DNA of 64,000 bases from Lawsonibacter asaccharolyticus (GTDB lineage: Bacteria; Bacillota; Clostridia; Oscillospirales; Oscillospiraceae): positions 2,046,001 to 2,110,000 of the forward strand of contig BFBT01000001.1 of the NCBI GenBank assembly GCA_003112755.1, given 5' to 3'. Position numbers and translations under genes: made by a program. Shown piece by piece: positions 1 through 8,431 of the stretch. Position 1 is the first letter of the stretch, and each line of letters opens with the position of its first letter. The notes below the pieces were generated by a model, which was not told the origin of the DNA, did no database searches, and saw nothing but the letters and a program-made list of their open reading frames with translations.

Positions 1-549
1 ACTCAAAATCTCCCAATTCGCTGCGGTCATTGGCTGCGAATGGGCGGTCATGTATCCGGCATCACAAAAATGGGGGCCTTGCCGGCGTTTATCCCACTTC
101 TTACCTCGTTTTTCCCCTTGCGTCGAAGATGATAGGCGAGCGCCTGCTTTTTACTCCTGCTGATTGCCCGCTTGTTCCAGTCAAATACCCAGGCTTTGAG
201 CGTGCGATAGATGGCCGCATAGCCGATCTGTACCTCTGCGGATTCCAACTTCAACCGGTTCGATAGTTGCTCAGGAGACCAATGGCCCTCTTGAATGAAG
301 CGGCGAACATACTTCTGTTTTTCGGGATCACAAAGAATATGTTTCCGACCCTTTCATCTTTTTTCATAGTTCCTCTATGCCTGTGATGGGCTATATGGCT
401 GCCGTACCTGCTTATTTTTTCAGTCCCCGACTGATCGTTGACACAGCACGCCCAAGTTCCTGGGCAATCTCACATAGCTTCGCCCCCAGTCCTCTTGTCA
501 GGCATAGTTTTTCCCGTTCTTCTATGCTAAGATATCTATAGTGGCTCAT
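1..549 (-). pseudogene. IS30-family transposase, degenerate remnant
   Basis: This is a broken IS30-type DDE transposase. Reading from 549 downwards, an ATG preceded by AAGGAGG opens a typical IS30 N-terminal helix-turn-helix (MSHYRYLSIEEREKL, then an AQELGR..STIS stretch). The frame stops near 412, where IS30 proteins normally continue through RELKRN. Further down, in other frames, conserved blocks reappear: DPEKQKYVRRFIQEGHWSPEQLSNRLKLES near 250-330 and a YAAIYR..LRRKGK block near 100-240. Stop codons and frameshifts between these blocks make it non-functional. It may continue beyond base 1. Terminal repeats could not be located. Confidence 0.8.
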
Positions 550-649
550 GGCTGGGCCTCCTTCTTGGTTGTTCGCAAACACCATTTTGGGAGTTCTTCC
601 GCCTTGAGTCACTTCTTTTTTTGCTGCACTTGTATCGTAAACTTAAGAC

Positions 650-1061
650 TCACATCTTGGAGACAAAAATGTGGTTCTTCCCCTTCGCCAAAATGAGGTC
701 AGGATCAAGGCGTAACCATTTCTTCAGCAGCTCCATATCGCTCAGAAGCTGCTCCTGCAAGGCAATGGTTGACGTTGCGATTACGACTGGATGAAAGGTT
801 TTGGAATTGTAAAGCAAAATGGGCATCAGATAGGCAAAGCTTTTTCCTATCCCAACGCAGTCTCAATCACAACATAACGCCGCTTTTAATTGCGTCCAGC
901 ACGTCGAAAGCCATGTCCTGCGGCCCCTCTCGCTGCTGAATGCCGAGCCGGGGCGCGTCATCCCAGAAGAATTTTATGACGCTTTCGCTGATATATAATA
1001 TCTTAGAGGCTAAATTCCTCTTTTTGTCTTCTGACGGATCAAATGCCGATATGTAGCTCAA
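650..1061 (-). pseudogene. DinG-like DNA helicase N-terminal fragment, frameshifted
   Basis: The first 64 codons from 1061 read as the start of a DinG/Rad3-type helicase: a short lead, then VIKFFWDDAPRLGIQQREGPQDMAFDVLDAI, the conserved segment ahead of the P-loop. Around 840-880 the frame breaks. Joining the other two frames restores VIET and then VGIGKSFAYLMPILLYNSK, which is the Walker A region, so at least two frameshifts lie inside the nucleotide-binding loop. The sequence continues as TIALQEQLLSDMELLKKWLRL..DLILAKGKNH and stops at 650. The helicase motifs that should follow are missing. The IS30 remnant lies immediately downstream, so truncation by the element or by a linked deletion is plausible. 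Confidence 0.75.
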
Positions 1062-1542
1062 TTAGTATCCGACTCCTATCCCATATCTAACTTTTTAGAT
1101 GATACAGATTGTTCTCGTAACATACGACCATCTTGCATTATTGCTTTTCTTAATAATAGTGCAGAATGAGGAAATGTCAATAAACAACTAGAAATGACCT
1201 GATCGAACTGGAGTTTCCAATGCGGCTGTAATAGAAGATTTTTGCTCTCTTCTTAGTTATTTCTATGGTCCTTGCCGACGGATTAAAAATGTTTTACCAT
1301 CCTAATTTTACCACCGGTTCCCTGAAACAGGGGATCGGGCGGTGCTGTCAAATTCACAGGTTCTGCTTATCTGCTCCCCCATCATCAACATAAATAGCTA
1401 CAACCCTGTTCCTCTCGAATACAGCAAAAGAACAATGACATGGTGCCGTAGTATCGTGCCGTTGTCTTTGCAGAATATGAAAAACTTCTTTATCAGGGTA
1501 CGCCTTTTTGATCGCCTGCATTTCTTTTGGGCAAAAAGAATC

Positions 1543-1557
1543 ACCAGCTTTGCTGGT
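1543..1557. repeat. Short palindrome in decayed region
   Basis: Perfect six-base arms ACCAGC and GCTGGT around a TTT loop. Function unknown. It could be a terminator stem left from a lost gene, although no T-run follows. Confidence 0.4.
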
Positions 1558-1754
1558 AAGCTCCCTTCGTATGCTTTAGCAAAAAGCTGCGAGCGAAGCG
1601 AGTTGACAACTTACCAAGTGACAGTTATGAGGAAATTTGAAATAGAAGATAATATACCCGTTTGCGGGCGGCGGAGAGCAAGATGCAGGCGAAGGATATT
1701 CTATGCGTCTTGAGATGCCTGCCGGCGCCAGGCCCTTCCAGGGACTATTCAAGT

Positions 1755-1771
1755 CTCCGGCTTAGCCGGAG
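1755..1771. repeat. Short palindrome in decayed region
   Basis: Perfect seven-base arms CTCCGGC and GCCGGAG around TTA, followed by GGTTTTGG on the plus strand. It resembles a weak intrinsic terminator or an element end. No adjacent gene supports either reading. Confidence 0.4.
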
Positions 1772-2325
1772 GTTTTGGCTCGCGTTTTACGCTTACGCTT
1801 GCCGAAACCTGCCTCAATTTGAGGTAGGATAATTTGAAGGCATCTATACAAAGCGGAAAGGGGAATAGAGGACTTTTTAATTTATATTGGGAAATACGCC
1901 GGAACTTAACCACCTGCCGTCGTAATGCAGAGTGGAGCCCCGAACAAAGGAAGATGAAACGGAGGAAAAACATGACTATACAGGGGATTGTCCAATATCA
2001 GGAGTCAATTTTTGAATCCTACTGCACAGCGTTAATCTAAAATGAGGGAAAAGACACAAGAGTAAGCCGCCCCAACACAATGTCAATCTCTCCATGCTGG
2101 CCCCCAACGAACAGGAGTGTACAAGAGCCCAGAGCACCGATGACATTGGCAGCGTGACGTTTATCGCACGTAAAATCATGTAAAAATGATATGAAACAAT
2201 CGAAAATGCACATTAGAAAATAGAGGGTGGACATAGTATAATAAAAAAGAGAAAATATGAGAGGAAAATTATAGAAAATGACCAAAATGTGAAGGGGCAA
2301 ACAAAAATATAAGGAGGTATCCGAG

Positions 2326-4899
2326 ATGAAAAGAAAGATGCAGAGATTTGTGACTGTGTCCACTGCGGCGGCGCTGTCTCTGGCCATGGCGGTGCCTGGA
2401 AGCGCGGCGTATCAGCCGGAGCAGAAGTTCCAGGACGTGAGCCGGAGCGCATCCTACTACGAGGATGTGATGGACGCCAACTACTACGGCCTGATGGCGG
2501 GCGTGAGCGGGAAGACCTTCGATACGGAGAGCACCATCACCCGGGCCATGTGGGTGACGATGCTGTACAAGATGGCGGGACAGCCAGCGGTGCAGAGCAA
2601 GGACACCTTCACCGACGTGAAGACGGGCGACTGGTTTGCCCAGGCGGCCACCTGGGCGGTGGAGCAGGGGATCACGGCGGGCTACGAGGACGGAAGCTTC
2701 GGTGTGAACCAGACCATCACCCGCCAGGAGATGGCGGTGATGGCGTCCAAGTTTGCGGCGCAGTATAAGGACGCGGTGGTCAGCGCCTCTGCGAACCTGG
2801 CCGGTTACGCCGATGCCGGGGAGCTGGACAGCTGGGCCAGCGAGGCCATGTCCTGGGCACTGTCCAGCGGTGTGATGCAGGCGGTGGACGGCAAGCTGTC
2901 CCCCAAGAGCACGGTGAGCCGAGCCAACACGGCGGGTGTGGCGGTGCGGCTGTATGAGCTGGGCGGCGTGGATCTGGACACCATCACGGCGCTGGAGAAG
3001 GACTGGACCCAGGCGGCCCAGCTGCCGCTGACCGGCTGGTTCACGAAGAACATCGATGTGGAGGGTGACCGCCAGGTGACGGTGTACATCTCCGAGGAGG
3101 CGTCCATCCGCTCCTACTTCACCGTGATCGCGGTGCCCAATGGCGTGGATACCCAGCAGTTCCTGGAGGACGAGGGGTGGATCGACCTGATGGACCAGAA
3201 GGGCGAGGCTCTGTTCGTACTGGAGCCCGGCGCGGAGGGCTGGGGCAGCGCGGCGGAGGAGAAGGCCTACATGGACGCCGCCATTGCCTTCCTGAAGAGC
3301 GGCAACAACGAGGCCGGCATCAACGTGTTCTCCACCTTCGGAGAGTTTTATCTGGCGGGCTACGGCGAGGGTGCCGCTCCCCTGGAGGCCTGGGCCGCTG
3401 AGAATCCCATCTTTGTCATCAGCCAGGCTTTTGTGGACGGCGAGAGTGCCGGAGACGACTATCTGGCCAGCGTGAGCAGCAAAACGTATGACGGGAAGAG
3501 CGCCAATGGCGACATCACCGATGTGCTGGATAAGACCCTGAAGCAGGTGGGCATTGCCGGGGAGATCGCCCCGAAGGACGCGCCTGTGCCTACATGGCTG
3601 GCTGCCTATACCGGCAGCGACGCCCACTGGAAGACGGCAAACGACTGTGAGGCCGCAGCTGAGGGAGACACCTATTACCAGAAGCTGGATTCTGACGCCT
3701 ATCAGACCGACTATGCCAACAGCCGTCTGGAGGCCGCCGGGGCCGACCACGGCATCTCTCAGGTGAAGGTGACCGGCAGTGCCGATGTGAGCGCCGCAGA
3801 GCTGTACGCCTGGATGGCCCAGTACACCCGGTATGATACGACCTTCGCATATTCCAATGCCATCGCCCAGCGCCTGGACTACACCTCCGCCCGGGTGGCC
3901 GCCCAGAAGCAGGCCAAGGCCGGACAGGTGCAGAAGACCCTCAGTGACGGGACCCAGATCCTGGCCCAGGAGGATGTGGCCATTGACGGCCACGGCACCG
4001 TCCAGGTGGGCGTGATCGCCTTCAGCGACAACAGCGGAGATGGGTTGTGGGACCCCCGGGAGTATATCATCTACGTGCCTGAGGGCTTCGAGGGCAAGGA
4101 ACTGCCAGTGCTGATGATTTATCCCGGCAACACCCAGACCGACTCCATCTTCCTGGACTCCACTCTGTGGTGGCAGATCGCCGAGGACGAGGGGATCGTG
4201 CTGGCCTTTGTGTGCGAGACCTATAATGCCAGTCCGTGCAGCGTGTCCCATGCCGACTCCGACAAGTTCTACCACTCCCTGATCACCATCCTGGAGGAGC
4301 AGATCGACGGCAGCTATGCAGATCTGGACTTCACCCGGATCTATGGCTCCGGCCAGTCTGCGGGATCCAACACTACCCAGGGGTTTGCAATGACCAATCC
4401 TGAATTCTATGCTGCTGTCGCCACGACTTCTGGAGCAGTTACACCAAAAGATCCCAGTAAGAATCAGGAAGGAATGATGGTAACTTCGACAGAGCCTGCT
4501 TATGAGTCGATTCCCACCATGATGGTTACAGGGCAGATGGATTCTGGTAGTATGGCAGATGGATTTGAAGCTAAAGACATGCAGTCGTGGGCAAACTATA
4601 TGCTCCAGGTGAATGGATTTGAGGTTGCCTATGAGGCAAACAGCGCTAGCAGTGTAGTAAATGCTGACTCTCGCCATCCGGAAGTATATATTTGGAGCAA
4701 GACTGTTGATGGCGTAGAAGTTCCTTTGGTTCAGTGGGCGCAGTGCCTCCTGCGTCCCCACAACTGCTATCCCTCTGATATGCCTATGCTGTGGGACTTC
4801 ATGGAGCACTTCAGCTTTGAGAAGGCCGCGGACGGCACTGTGACCCGCTATTACAGCCCCTCCGCCTTTGAAAAGGACGATGCGGTGGCGCTGAACTGA
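2326..4899 (+). CDS. Secreted SLH-domain alpha/beta-hydrolase (esterase/depolymerase-like)
   Basis: An 857-residue exported enzyme anchored to the cell wall. Residues 1-28 form a signal peptide (basic start, hydrophobic core, AMAVPGSAA cleavage region). Three S-layer homology units follow at roughly 33-90, 95-155 and 160-215, each with the conserved TR..M/A helix. The C-terminal third is an alpha/beta-hydrolase of the PHB-depolymerase/feruloyl-esterase type: the nucleophile elbow GSGQSAGS puts the serine at residue 678, and a late RPHNCYP motif offers the catalytic histidine. The substrate is unknown. The start has a strong AAGGAGG nine bases upstream. Codons for about residues 686-805 (4381-4740) are clearly AT-richer at third positions than the rest, which suggests recombination. 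A terminator follows. Confidence 0.85.
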   Translation: MKRKMQRFVTVSTAAALSLAMAVPGSAAYQPEQKFQDVSRSASYYEDVMDANYYGLMAGVSGKTFDTESTITRAMWVTMLYKMAGQPAVQSKDTFTDVKTGDWFAQAATWAVEQGITAGYEDGSFGVNQTITRQEMAVMASKFAAQYKDAVVSASANLAGYADAGELDSWASEAMSWALSSGVMQAVDGKLSPKSTVSRANTAGVAVRLYELGGVDLDTITALEKDWTQAAQLPLTGWFTKNIDVEGDRQVTVYISEEASIRSYFTVIAVPNGVDTQQFLEDEGWIDLMDQKGEALFVLEPGAEGWGSAAEEKAYMDAAIAFLKSGNNEAGINVFSTFGEFYLAGYGEGAAPLEAWAAENPIFVISQAFVDGESAGDDYLASVSSKTYDGKSANGDITDVLDKTLKQVGIAGEIAPKDAPVPTWLAAYTGSDAHWKTANDCEAAAEGDTYYQKLDSDAYQTDYANSRLEAAGADHGISQVKVTGSADVSAAELYAWMAQYTRYDTTFAYSNAIAQRLDYTSARVAAQKQAKAGQVQKTLSDGTQILAQEDVAIDGHGTVQVGVIAFSDNSGDGLWDPREYIIYVPEGFEGKELPVLMIYPGNTQTDSIFLDSTLWWQIAEDEGIVLAFVCETYNASPCSVSHADSDKFYHSLITILEEQIDGSYADLDFTRIYGSGQSAGSNTTQGFAMTNPEFYAAVATTSGAVTPKDPSKNQEGMMVTSTEPAYESIPTMMVTGQMDSGSMADGFEAKDMQSWANYMLQVNGFEVAYEANSASSVVNADSRHPEVYIWSKTVDGVEVPLVQWAQCLLRPHNCYPSDMPMLWDFMEHFSFEKAADGTVTRYYSPSAFEKDDAVALN

Positions 4900-4959
4900 G
4901 AGCAGCAAATTTTAAAAAGACAACGGTTCGCTTCCATCTGTCAGAGAACAAAAAGGAAA

Positions 4960-4997
4960 GCGCAGGGCTTCTCCCCACACGGGGAGAAGCCCTGCGC
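4960..4997. terminator. Bidirectional terminator between SLH gene and U32 gene
   Basis: Perfect 17-base arms (GCGCAGGGCTTCTCCCC and its complement) with a four-base loop, between the convergent SLH esterase and U32 peptidase genes. The T-run is good only on the minus strand (AAAA lies on the plus-strand left flank). Confidence 0.8.
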
Positions 4998-5016
4998 TCG
5001 TTTGCACAGAAAGAAC

Positions 5017-6237
5017 TCAAGGGGTCAGGTCCGCCTGACGGCGCAGGATGGAGAGGGGGGGCACCGACTGGGGCAGCTGCATGCGGAAGCGCATCTGGGG
5101 CTTACGTACCTGGGTAAGGGGCAGGCCGTCCTCGTCCCACAGCGCCGTGACCTCCAGAGGCTGGGGGCGGACGCCGGGGCCCACCAGCTCCAGCCGGTCG
5201 CCCAGGGAAAACTTGTTGTTCAGGGTGAGCAGGGCGCGGCCCTCCTGGTCACAGCTGACCACCTTTGCGGTGATCTGCCAGTCCCGGATGTAACGGGAAT
5301 CCTCTGTGAACTGGCCTGGCTGGCCGTAAAAGAAACCGGTGGAATAGTGCCGGTGGCTGATGTGCTCTACCTCATCCCGCCAGACGGGGTCCAGAGGCAT
5401 GCCGCTCCAGGCGGCGTCGATAGCGTGGCGGTAAGCTCCGGTGACGATGGCGGCGTAGTAAGCTGATTTGGCCCGCCCCTCGATCTTGAGGGAGTCCAGG
5501 CCGGCGTCCATCAGCTCGCCCACGTGGTCGATCATGCACATATCCCGGGAGTTCATGATGTAGGTCTCCCCATTCTCCTCATAGACGGGGAAGTATTCTC
5601 CCGGCCGCTTCTCCTCCATCAGGGCGTACTGATAGCGGCAGGGCTGGGCGCAGGCCCCCCGGTTGGAGTCCCGGCCCGTCATGTAGTTGGACAGCAGGCA
5701 CCGGCCGGAGTAGCTGACGCACATGGCGCCGTGGGCAAAGACCTCCAGCTCCAGCTCGGGGGGCGTCTTGTCCCGGATCTCCCGGATCTCGTCCAGGCTG
5801 AGCTCCCGGGCCAGGATGACCCGCTTGGCCCCCAGTTGGTGCCATGCCCGGGCGGACTGGTAGTTGACCACACTGGCCTGGGTGGAGATGTGCCGCTCCA
5901 CATGGGGGGCGTGGGCGGCGGCCAGAGCCAGGGTGCCCACATCGGCCAGGATGATGGCGTCCACCCCCAGGCTGTCCAGATATTCCAGCCACTCCGGCAG
6001 GCGGGCCACCTCATTGTTTCGGGGCATGGTGTTGCAGGTAACATGGACCCGGATGCCCCGGCGGTGGCAGAGCTCCACCGCCTCCTTCAGTGCTTCCGGC
6101 GTAAAGTTGCCGGCAAAGGAGCGCATGCCGAAAGTAGTACCGGCCAGATAGACCGCGTCTGCCCCATAGGCGGCGGCCATCTGAAGGCGCTCCATGTCGC
6201 CGGCCGGAGCCAGCAGTTCGATCTTCTTTCGTTCCAT
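5017..6237 (-). CDS. U32-family peptidase-like protein, probable tRNA hydroxylation factor
   Basis: A 406-residue U32 family protein. The N-terminus carries the family signature ELLAPAGDMERLQMA followed by GADAVYLAGTTFGMRSFAGNF. A cysteine cluster, Cys173, Cys180, Cys196 and Cys200 in a GRCLLSNYMTGRDSNRGACAQPC context, matches the iron-sulfur-type cysteines of this family. Members near MltG in Firmicutes (B. subtilis yrrN/yrrO) and E. coli TrhP are needed for 5-hydroxyuridine formation at the tRNA wobble position, using prephenate. Older annotation calls them collagenases. The mltG gene lies just upstream on the same strand, which supports the yrr-type locus. The specific activity is inferred from family and context. 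Confidence 0.85.
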   Translation of the reverse strand: MERKKIELLAPAGDMERLQMAAAYGADAVYLAGTTFGMRSFAGNFTPEALKEAVELCHRRGIRVHVTCNTMPRNNEVARLPEWLEYLDSLGVDAIILADVGTLALAAAHAPHVERHISTQASVVNYQSARAWHQLGAKRVILARELSLDEIREIRDKTPPELELEVFAHGAMCVSYSGRCLLSNYMTGRDSNRGACAQPCRYQYALMEEKRPGEYFPVYEENGETYIMNSRDMCMIDHVGELMDAGLDSLKIEGRAKSAYYAAIVTGAYRHAIDAAWSGMPLDPVWRDEVEHISHRHYSTGFFYGQPGQFTEDSRYIRDWQITAKVVSCDQEGRALLTLNNKFSLGDRLELVGPGVRPQPLEVTALWDEDGLPLTQVRKPQMRFRMQLPQSVPPLSILRRQADLTP

Positions 6238-6291
6238 CAGGATCAGCCTCCCATCAGAGCGGCATAGGAGCCGCGCCTTTTCAACAGGTCG

Positions 6292-6323
6292 AGCGGGCCC
6301 CGGAAGTCGTTCCGGGGCCCGCT
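6292..6323 (-). terminator. Hairpin between mltG and the U32 gene
   Basis: Thirteen-base perfect arms (AGCGGGCCCCGGA / TCCGGGGCCCGCT) around six bases, 9 bases past the mltG stop. No T-run follows on the minus strand, so it may be a 3'-end stabiliser or processing hairpin instead of a terminator. Confidence 0.5.
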
Positions 6324-6331
6324 GTAAATCG

Positions 6332-7471
6332 TCAGCCGCCGCTGTAAAGCGCCTGGGTGGACATGAAGGAGGTCATCTCTCCGTAAGTGTTGAAGAAATG
6401 GTGCTTGTTGTCGTCGCCCAGGGTATAATAATAGTAGGAGGTGCTCTCCGGCTCCATAGCGGCCTTGATGGATTCCAGGCCGGGGTTGGCGATGGGGCCG
6501 GGGGGCAGGCCGGGATACAGATAGGTATTGTAGGGGGAGTCGATGGACTTGTCCGCCTCGGTGGGCACCTTGCCCCCGTTGAGGTAGGCCAGGGTGGCGT
6601 CGATCTGAAGGTAGCCGTTGGTGCCGGCGGAGGCACCGGGGTTGTTCAGGCGGTTGTAGATGACGGAGGCGATCTTCCCCTGGTCCTCACCGTCAGTCTC
6701 CTTTTCGATCATGGAGGCCACAGTGAGCACCTCGTGGATGGTGCGTCCGCTGTCCGCCACCTCCTGGCGCATCTCATCGGTGAACTGGGCGTCGAAGGTC
6801 TGAAGCATCTTGTTGATGGCGTACAGGGGATTGTGGGGCGTGTAGAACTCGTAGGTGGCGGGGAACAGGTAGCCCTCCAGCCGCTCGGGGTCACCCAGGG
6901 GAATGTCCTGGAGGAAGGAGAAGGCGTAGTCGTGGGTGGCCGCCGTCTCGTTCAGGTCCTCCACCGTGGCCACCCCCTTCTCCTCCAGGAGCTGGAAGAT
7001 CTGGGCTACCGTGTAGCCCTCCGGGATGGTGACATCCACCACTGCCCGGGAGGCGGAATTGGCGCTGATGCCGGAGATCAGGGCGCGGTAGTCCATGTCG
7101 GAGTTCAGGGTAAAGGTGCCGGAAGAGGCGATCTTGTCCTTGCCGCCGGTGATGGCGGAGAAGAGCTTGAAGAGAGATTTGTACTCGATCAGGCCGTTGT
7201 CCTTGAGCATATCCACCACGTCGTCATAGCTGTCCTCCGGGGTGATGGTGACGGTGACGGAGTGCTCCTCCTTGTTCAGGGCCAGCACGTCGCTGGCGGC
7301 GATCCAGCCCACACAGGCCAGCAGAGCGGATACGCCGATGACGGCCACAGCGTAGAGCACGGCAAAGCTGGCGGAGCGGGCGGCGCTGCGCCGGCGCCGG
7401 GGGGCGGGGGAGGAGGACCGGCTGCGCCGGCCGGCCTCCCGGTAGTCTGAGTTTCTGCGTTCCTGAGGCAT
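6332..7471 (-). CDS. mltG: Endolytic murein transglycosylase MltG
   Basis: A 379-residue membrane-anchored lytic transglycosylase that cuts nascent peptidoglycan strands and so sets glycan length. The layout fits YceG/MltG: an Arg/Ser-rich cytoplasmic tail (1-38), one membrane helix at about 35-58, a LysM-like region (VTIPEGYTVAQIFQLLEEKG, about 147-165) and the catalytic domain. The catalytic glutamate is Glu256 in VASMIEKETDG, followed by VIYNRL and the LQIDATLAY and PYNTYLYPGLPPGPIANPG blocks. The ATG at 7471 was chosen because AGGAGC lies nine bases upstream; the longer TTG start has no such site. It probably shares an operon with the U32 gene downstream. Confidence 0.93.
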   Translation of the reverse strand: MPQERRNSDYREAGRRSRSSSPAPRRRRSAARSASFAVLYAVAVIGVSALLACVGWIAASDVLALNKEEHSVTVTITPEDSYDDVVDMLKDNGLIEYKSLFKLFSAITGGKDKIASSGTFTLNSDMDYRALISGISANSASRAVVDVTIPEGYTVAQIFQLLEEKGVATVEDLNETAATHDYAFSFLQDIPLGDPERLEGYLFPATYEFYTPHNPLYAINKMLQTFDAQFTDEMRQEVADSGRTIHEVLTVASMIEKETDGEDQGKIASVIYNRLNNPGASAGTNGYLQIDATLAYLNGGKVPTEADKSIDSPYNTYLYPGLPPGPIANPGLESIKAAMEPESTSYYYYTLGDDNKHHFFNTYGEMTSFMSTQALYSGG

Positions 7472-7593
7472 AGGGTCAGCTCCTAACAAAATTTCCTTCC
7501 CCGTGGAACCGGGGACAGGGGTGGGCCATAGAATGGTACAGAGGCGAGAGACCGGCGACGGTCTCGGCCGACTTTGAGTGAGGTGAATGTTTC

Positions 7594-7776
7594 ATGTGCT
7601 TTGGAAACAACGGTTGCGGCGGTAACAGCTGTCTGTGGATCATCCTGATCCTGATCATCATCTGGGGCTGCGGCGGAAACAGCTGGGGCTGCAACAGTAA
7701 CTGCGGCTGCAACAGCTGCGGCTGCGGGAACAACTGCGGCAACAGCGGCTGCGGCTGCGGCGACAGCTGCTGCTGA
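7594..7776 (+). CDS. Cysteine/glycine-rich mini-protein with one hydrophobic segment
   Basis: A 60-residue protein with 14 cysteines and 15 glycines. Residues 13-24 (CLWIILILIIIW) are strongly hydrophobic. The C-terminal half is a low-complexity run built from CG, NCG and SCG units (NCGCNSCGCGNNCGNSGCG). A GAGTGAGGTGA ribosome-binding region lies about eight bases before the ATG. It is transcribed divergently from mltG. No known family is recognised with certainty. Short spore-associated YjcZ-like proteins have a similar hydrophobic core but not this cysteine content. Possible roles include metal binding or a disulfide-linked surface or spore layer. The composition is biased, so coding status is likely but not certain. 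Confidence 0.6.
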   Translation: MCFGNNGCGGNSCLWIILILIIIWGCGGNSWGCNSNCGCNSCGCGNNCGNSGCGCGDSCC

Positions 7777-7855
7777 GGCGGACTACATCCGCTGGAGACA
7801 GGCGGGGCCCTCCGGCCCTGCCTTTTTCCTGCGGGGCCGGCGGACAGGCAGGGGC

Positions 7856-8431
7856 TCAGAAGCGGAGGACCCGTCGGTCCGTCACCAGAACATGGACCCC
7901 CAGGTCGTGGGGCTCTACCGGCAGACTCCGCTGGAGGACGCACTCCCGGCACAGGCCAACGGTGGTCCCGGAGAAGCTCTCCAGCCAGCGGTCGTAGTAG
8001 CCTCCCCCGAAGCCCAGGCGGCGTCCGCCCTCATCATAGCACAGAGCGGGGACAAGGGCAAGGCCGATCTCCTCAGGGCGGATCAGAGGGGCCTGCTCCG
8101 TGGGCTCCTGGATGCCGAAGTCGGAGATGGCCATGGGCAGCTCCGGGCGGTAGACCCGGCACTCCATCCCGAAGCCGGGGACTACCCGGGGCAGACAGAC
8201 CGTCTTCCCCAGCTTGGTCAGCGAGGCGGCCAGAGAGCCGGTGTCCGGCTCCAGGCCGGCGATGCCCCAGAAGAGGAAAAAAGTGCCAGTCTGCCGGACC
8301 TCCGGCAGGGAAAGAAATGCCTGGAACATGGCCCGGTCTCCGGCCGTCCGCTCCTCCGGGGAGAGGGTGGTGAGCAGGCTGCGGACGGACTTACGCAGTT
8401 GTTTCTTCTGTTCCGCGGTAGTGGATGGCAT
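7856..8431 (-). CDS. 5-formyltetrahydrofolate cyclo-ligase
   Basis: A 191-residue enzyme that converts 5-formyl-THF to 5,10-methenyl-THF with ATP, rescuing a storage folate for one-carbon metabolism. Visible family features are the N-terminal KKQLRKSVRSLL helix, the KTVCLPRVV strand, the PALCYDEGGRRLGFGGGYYDRWL substrate/ATP motif and a closing PVEPHDLGVHVLVTDRRVL. The ATG at 8431 was chosen over longer options because AAAGGAGG sits five bases upstream. It overlaps the end of the DJ-1 gene by 41 bases, so the two are translationally linked. The purine cluster elsewhere in the window uses the same folate pool. Confidence 0.93.
   Translation of the reverse strand: MPSTTAEQKKQLRKSVRSLLTTLSPEERTAGDRAMFQAFLSLPEVRQTGTFFLFWGIAGLEPDTGSLAASLTKLGKTVCLPRVVPGFGMECRVYRPELPMAISDFGIQEPTEQAPLIRPEEIGLALVPALCYDEGGRRLGFGGGYYDRWLESFSGTTVGLCRECVLQRSLPVEPHDLGVHVLVTDRRVLRF

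Larger units (their letters stand above)
1062..2310. other. Gene-poor, AT-richer intergenic stretch
   Basis: About 1.25 kb with no ORF that has both a ribosome-binding site and a recognisable protein. Base composition is visibly more AT-rich than the core genes that follow. It holds two clear short palindromes, ACCAGC-TTT-GCTGGT at 1543-1557 and CTCCGGC-TTA-GCCGGAG at 1755-1771, the second followed by GGTTTT on the plus strand. With the IS30 and helicase remnants this looks like the decayed end of an integrated element, but no attachment site or integrase is visible. A TATAAT at 2237-2242, 84 bases before the SLH gene, is a possible -10 box with a weak -35 (TAGAAA at 2214). Confidence 0.5.

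Noticed and set aside
1342..1713. 123-codon plus-strand ORF in the AT-rich gap
   Set aside because: No ribosome-binding site, no recognisable domain and an irregular composition; treated as chance in a gene-poor stretch.
2269..4908. 879-codon open frame on the minus strand opposite the SLH esterase
   Set aside because: It mirrors the codon structure of the GC-rich real gene on the plus strand, has no ribosome-binding site and reads as low-complexity Gly/His/Leu/Arg sequence.
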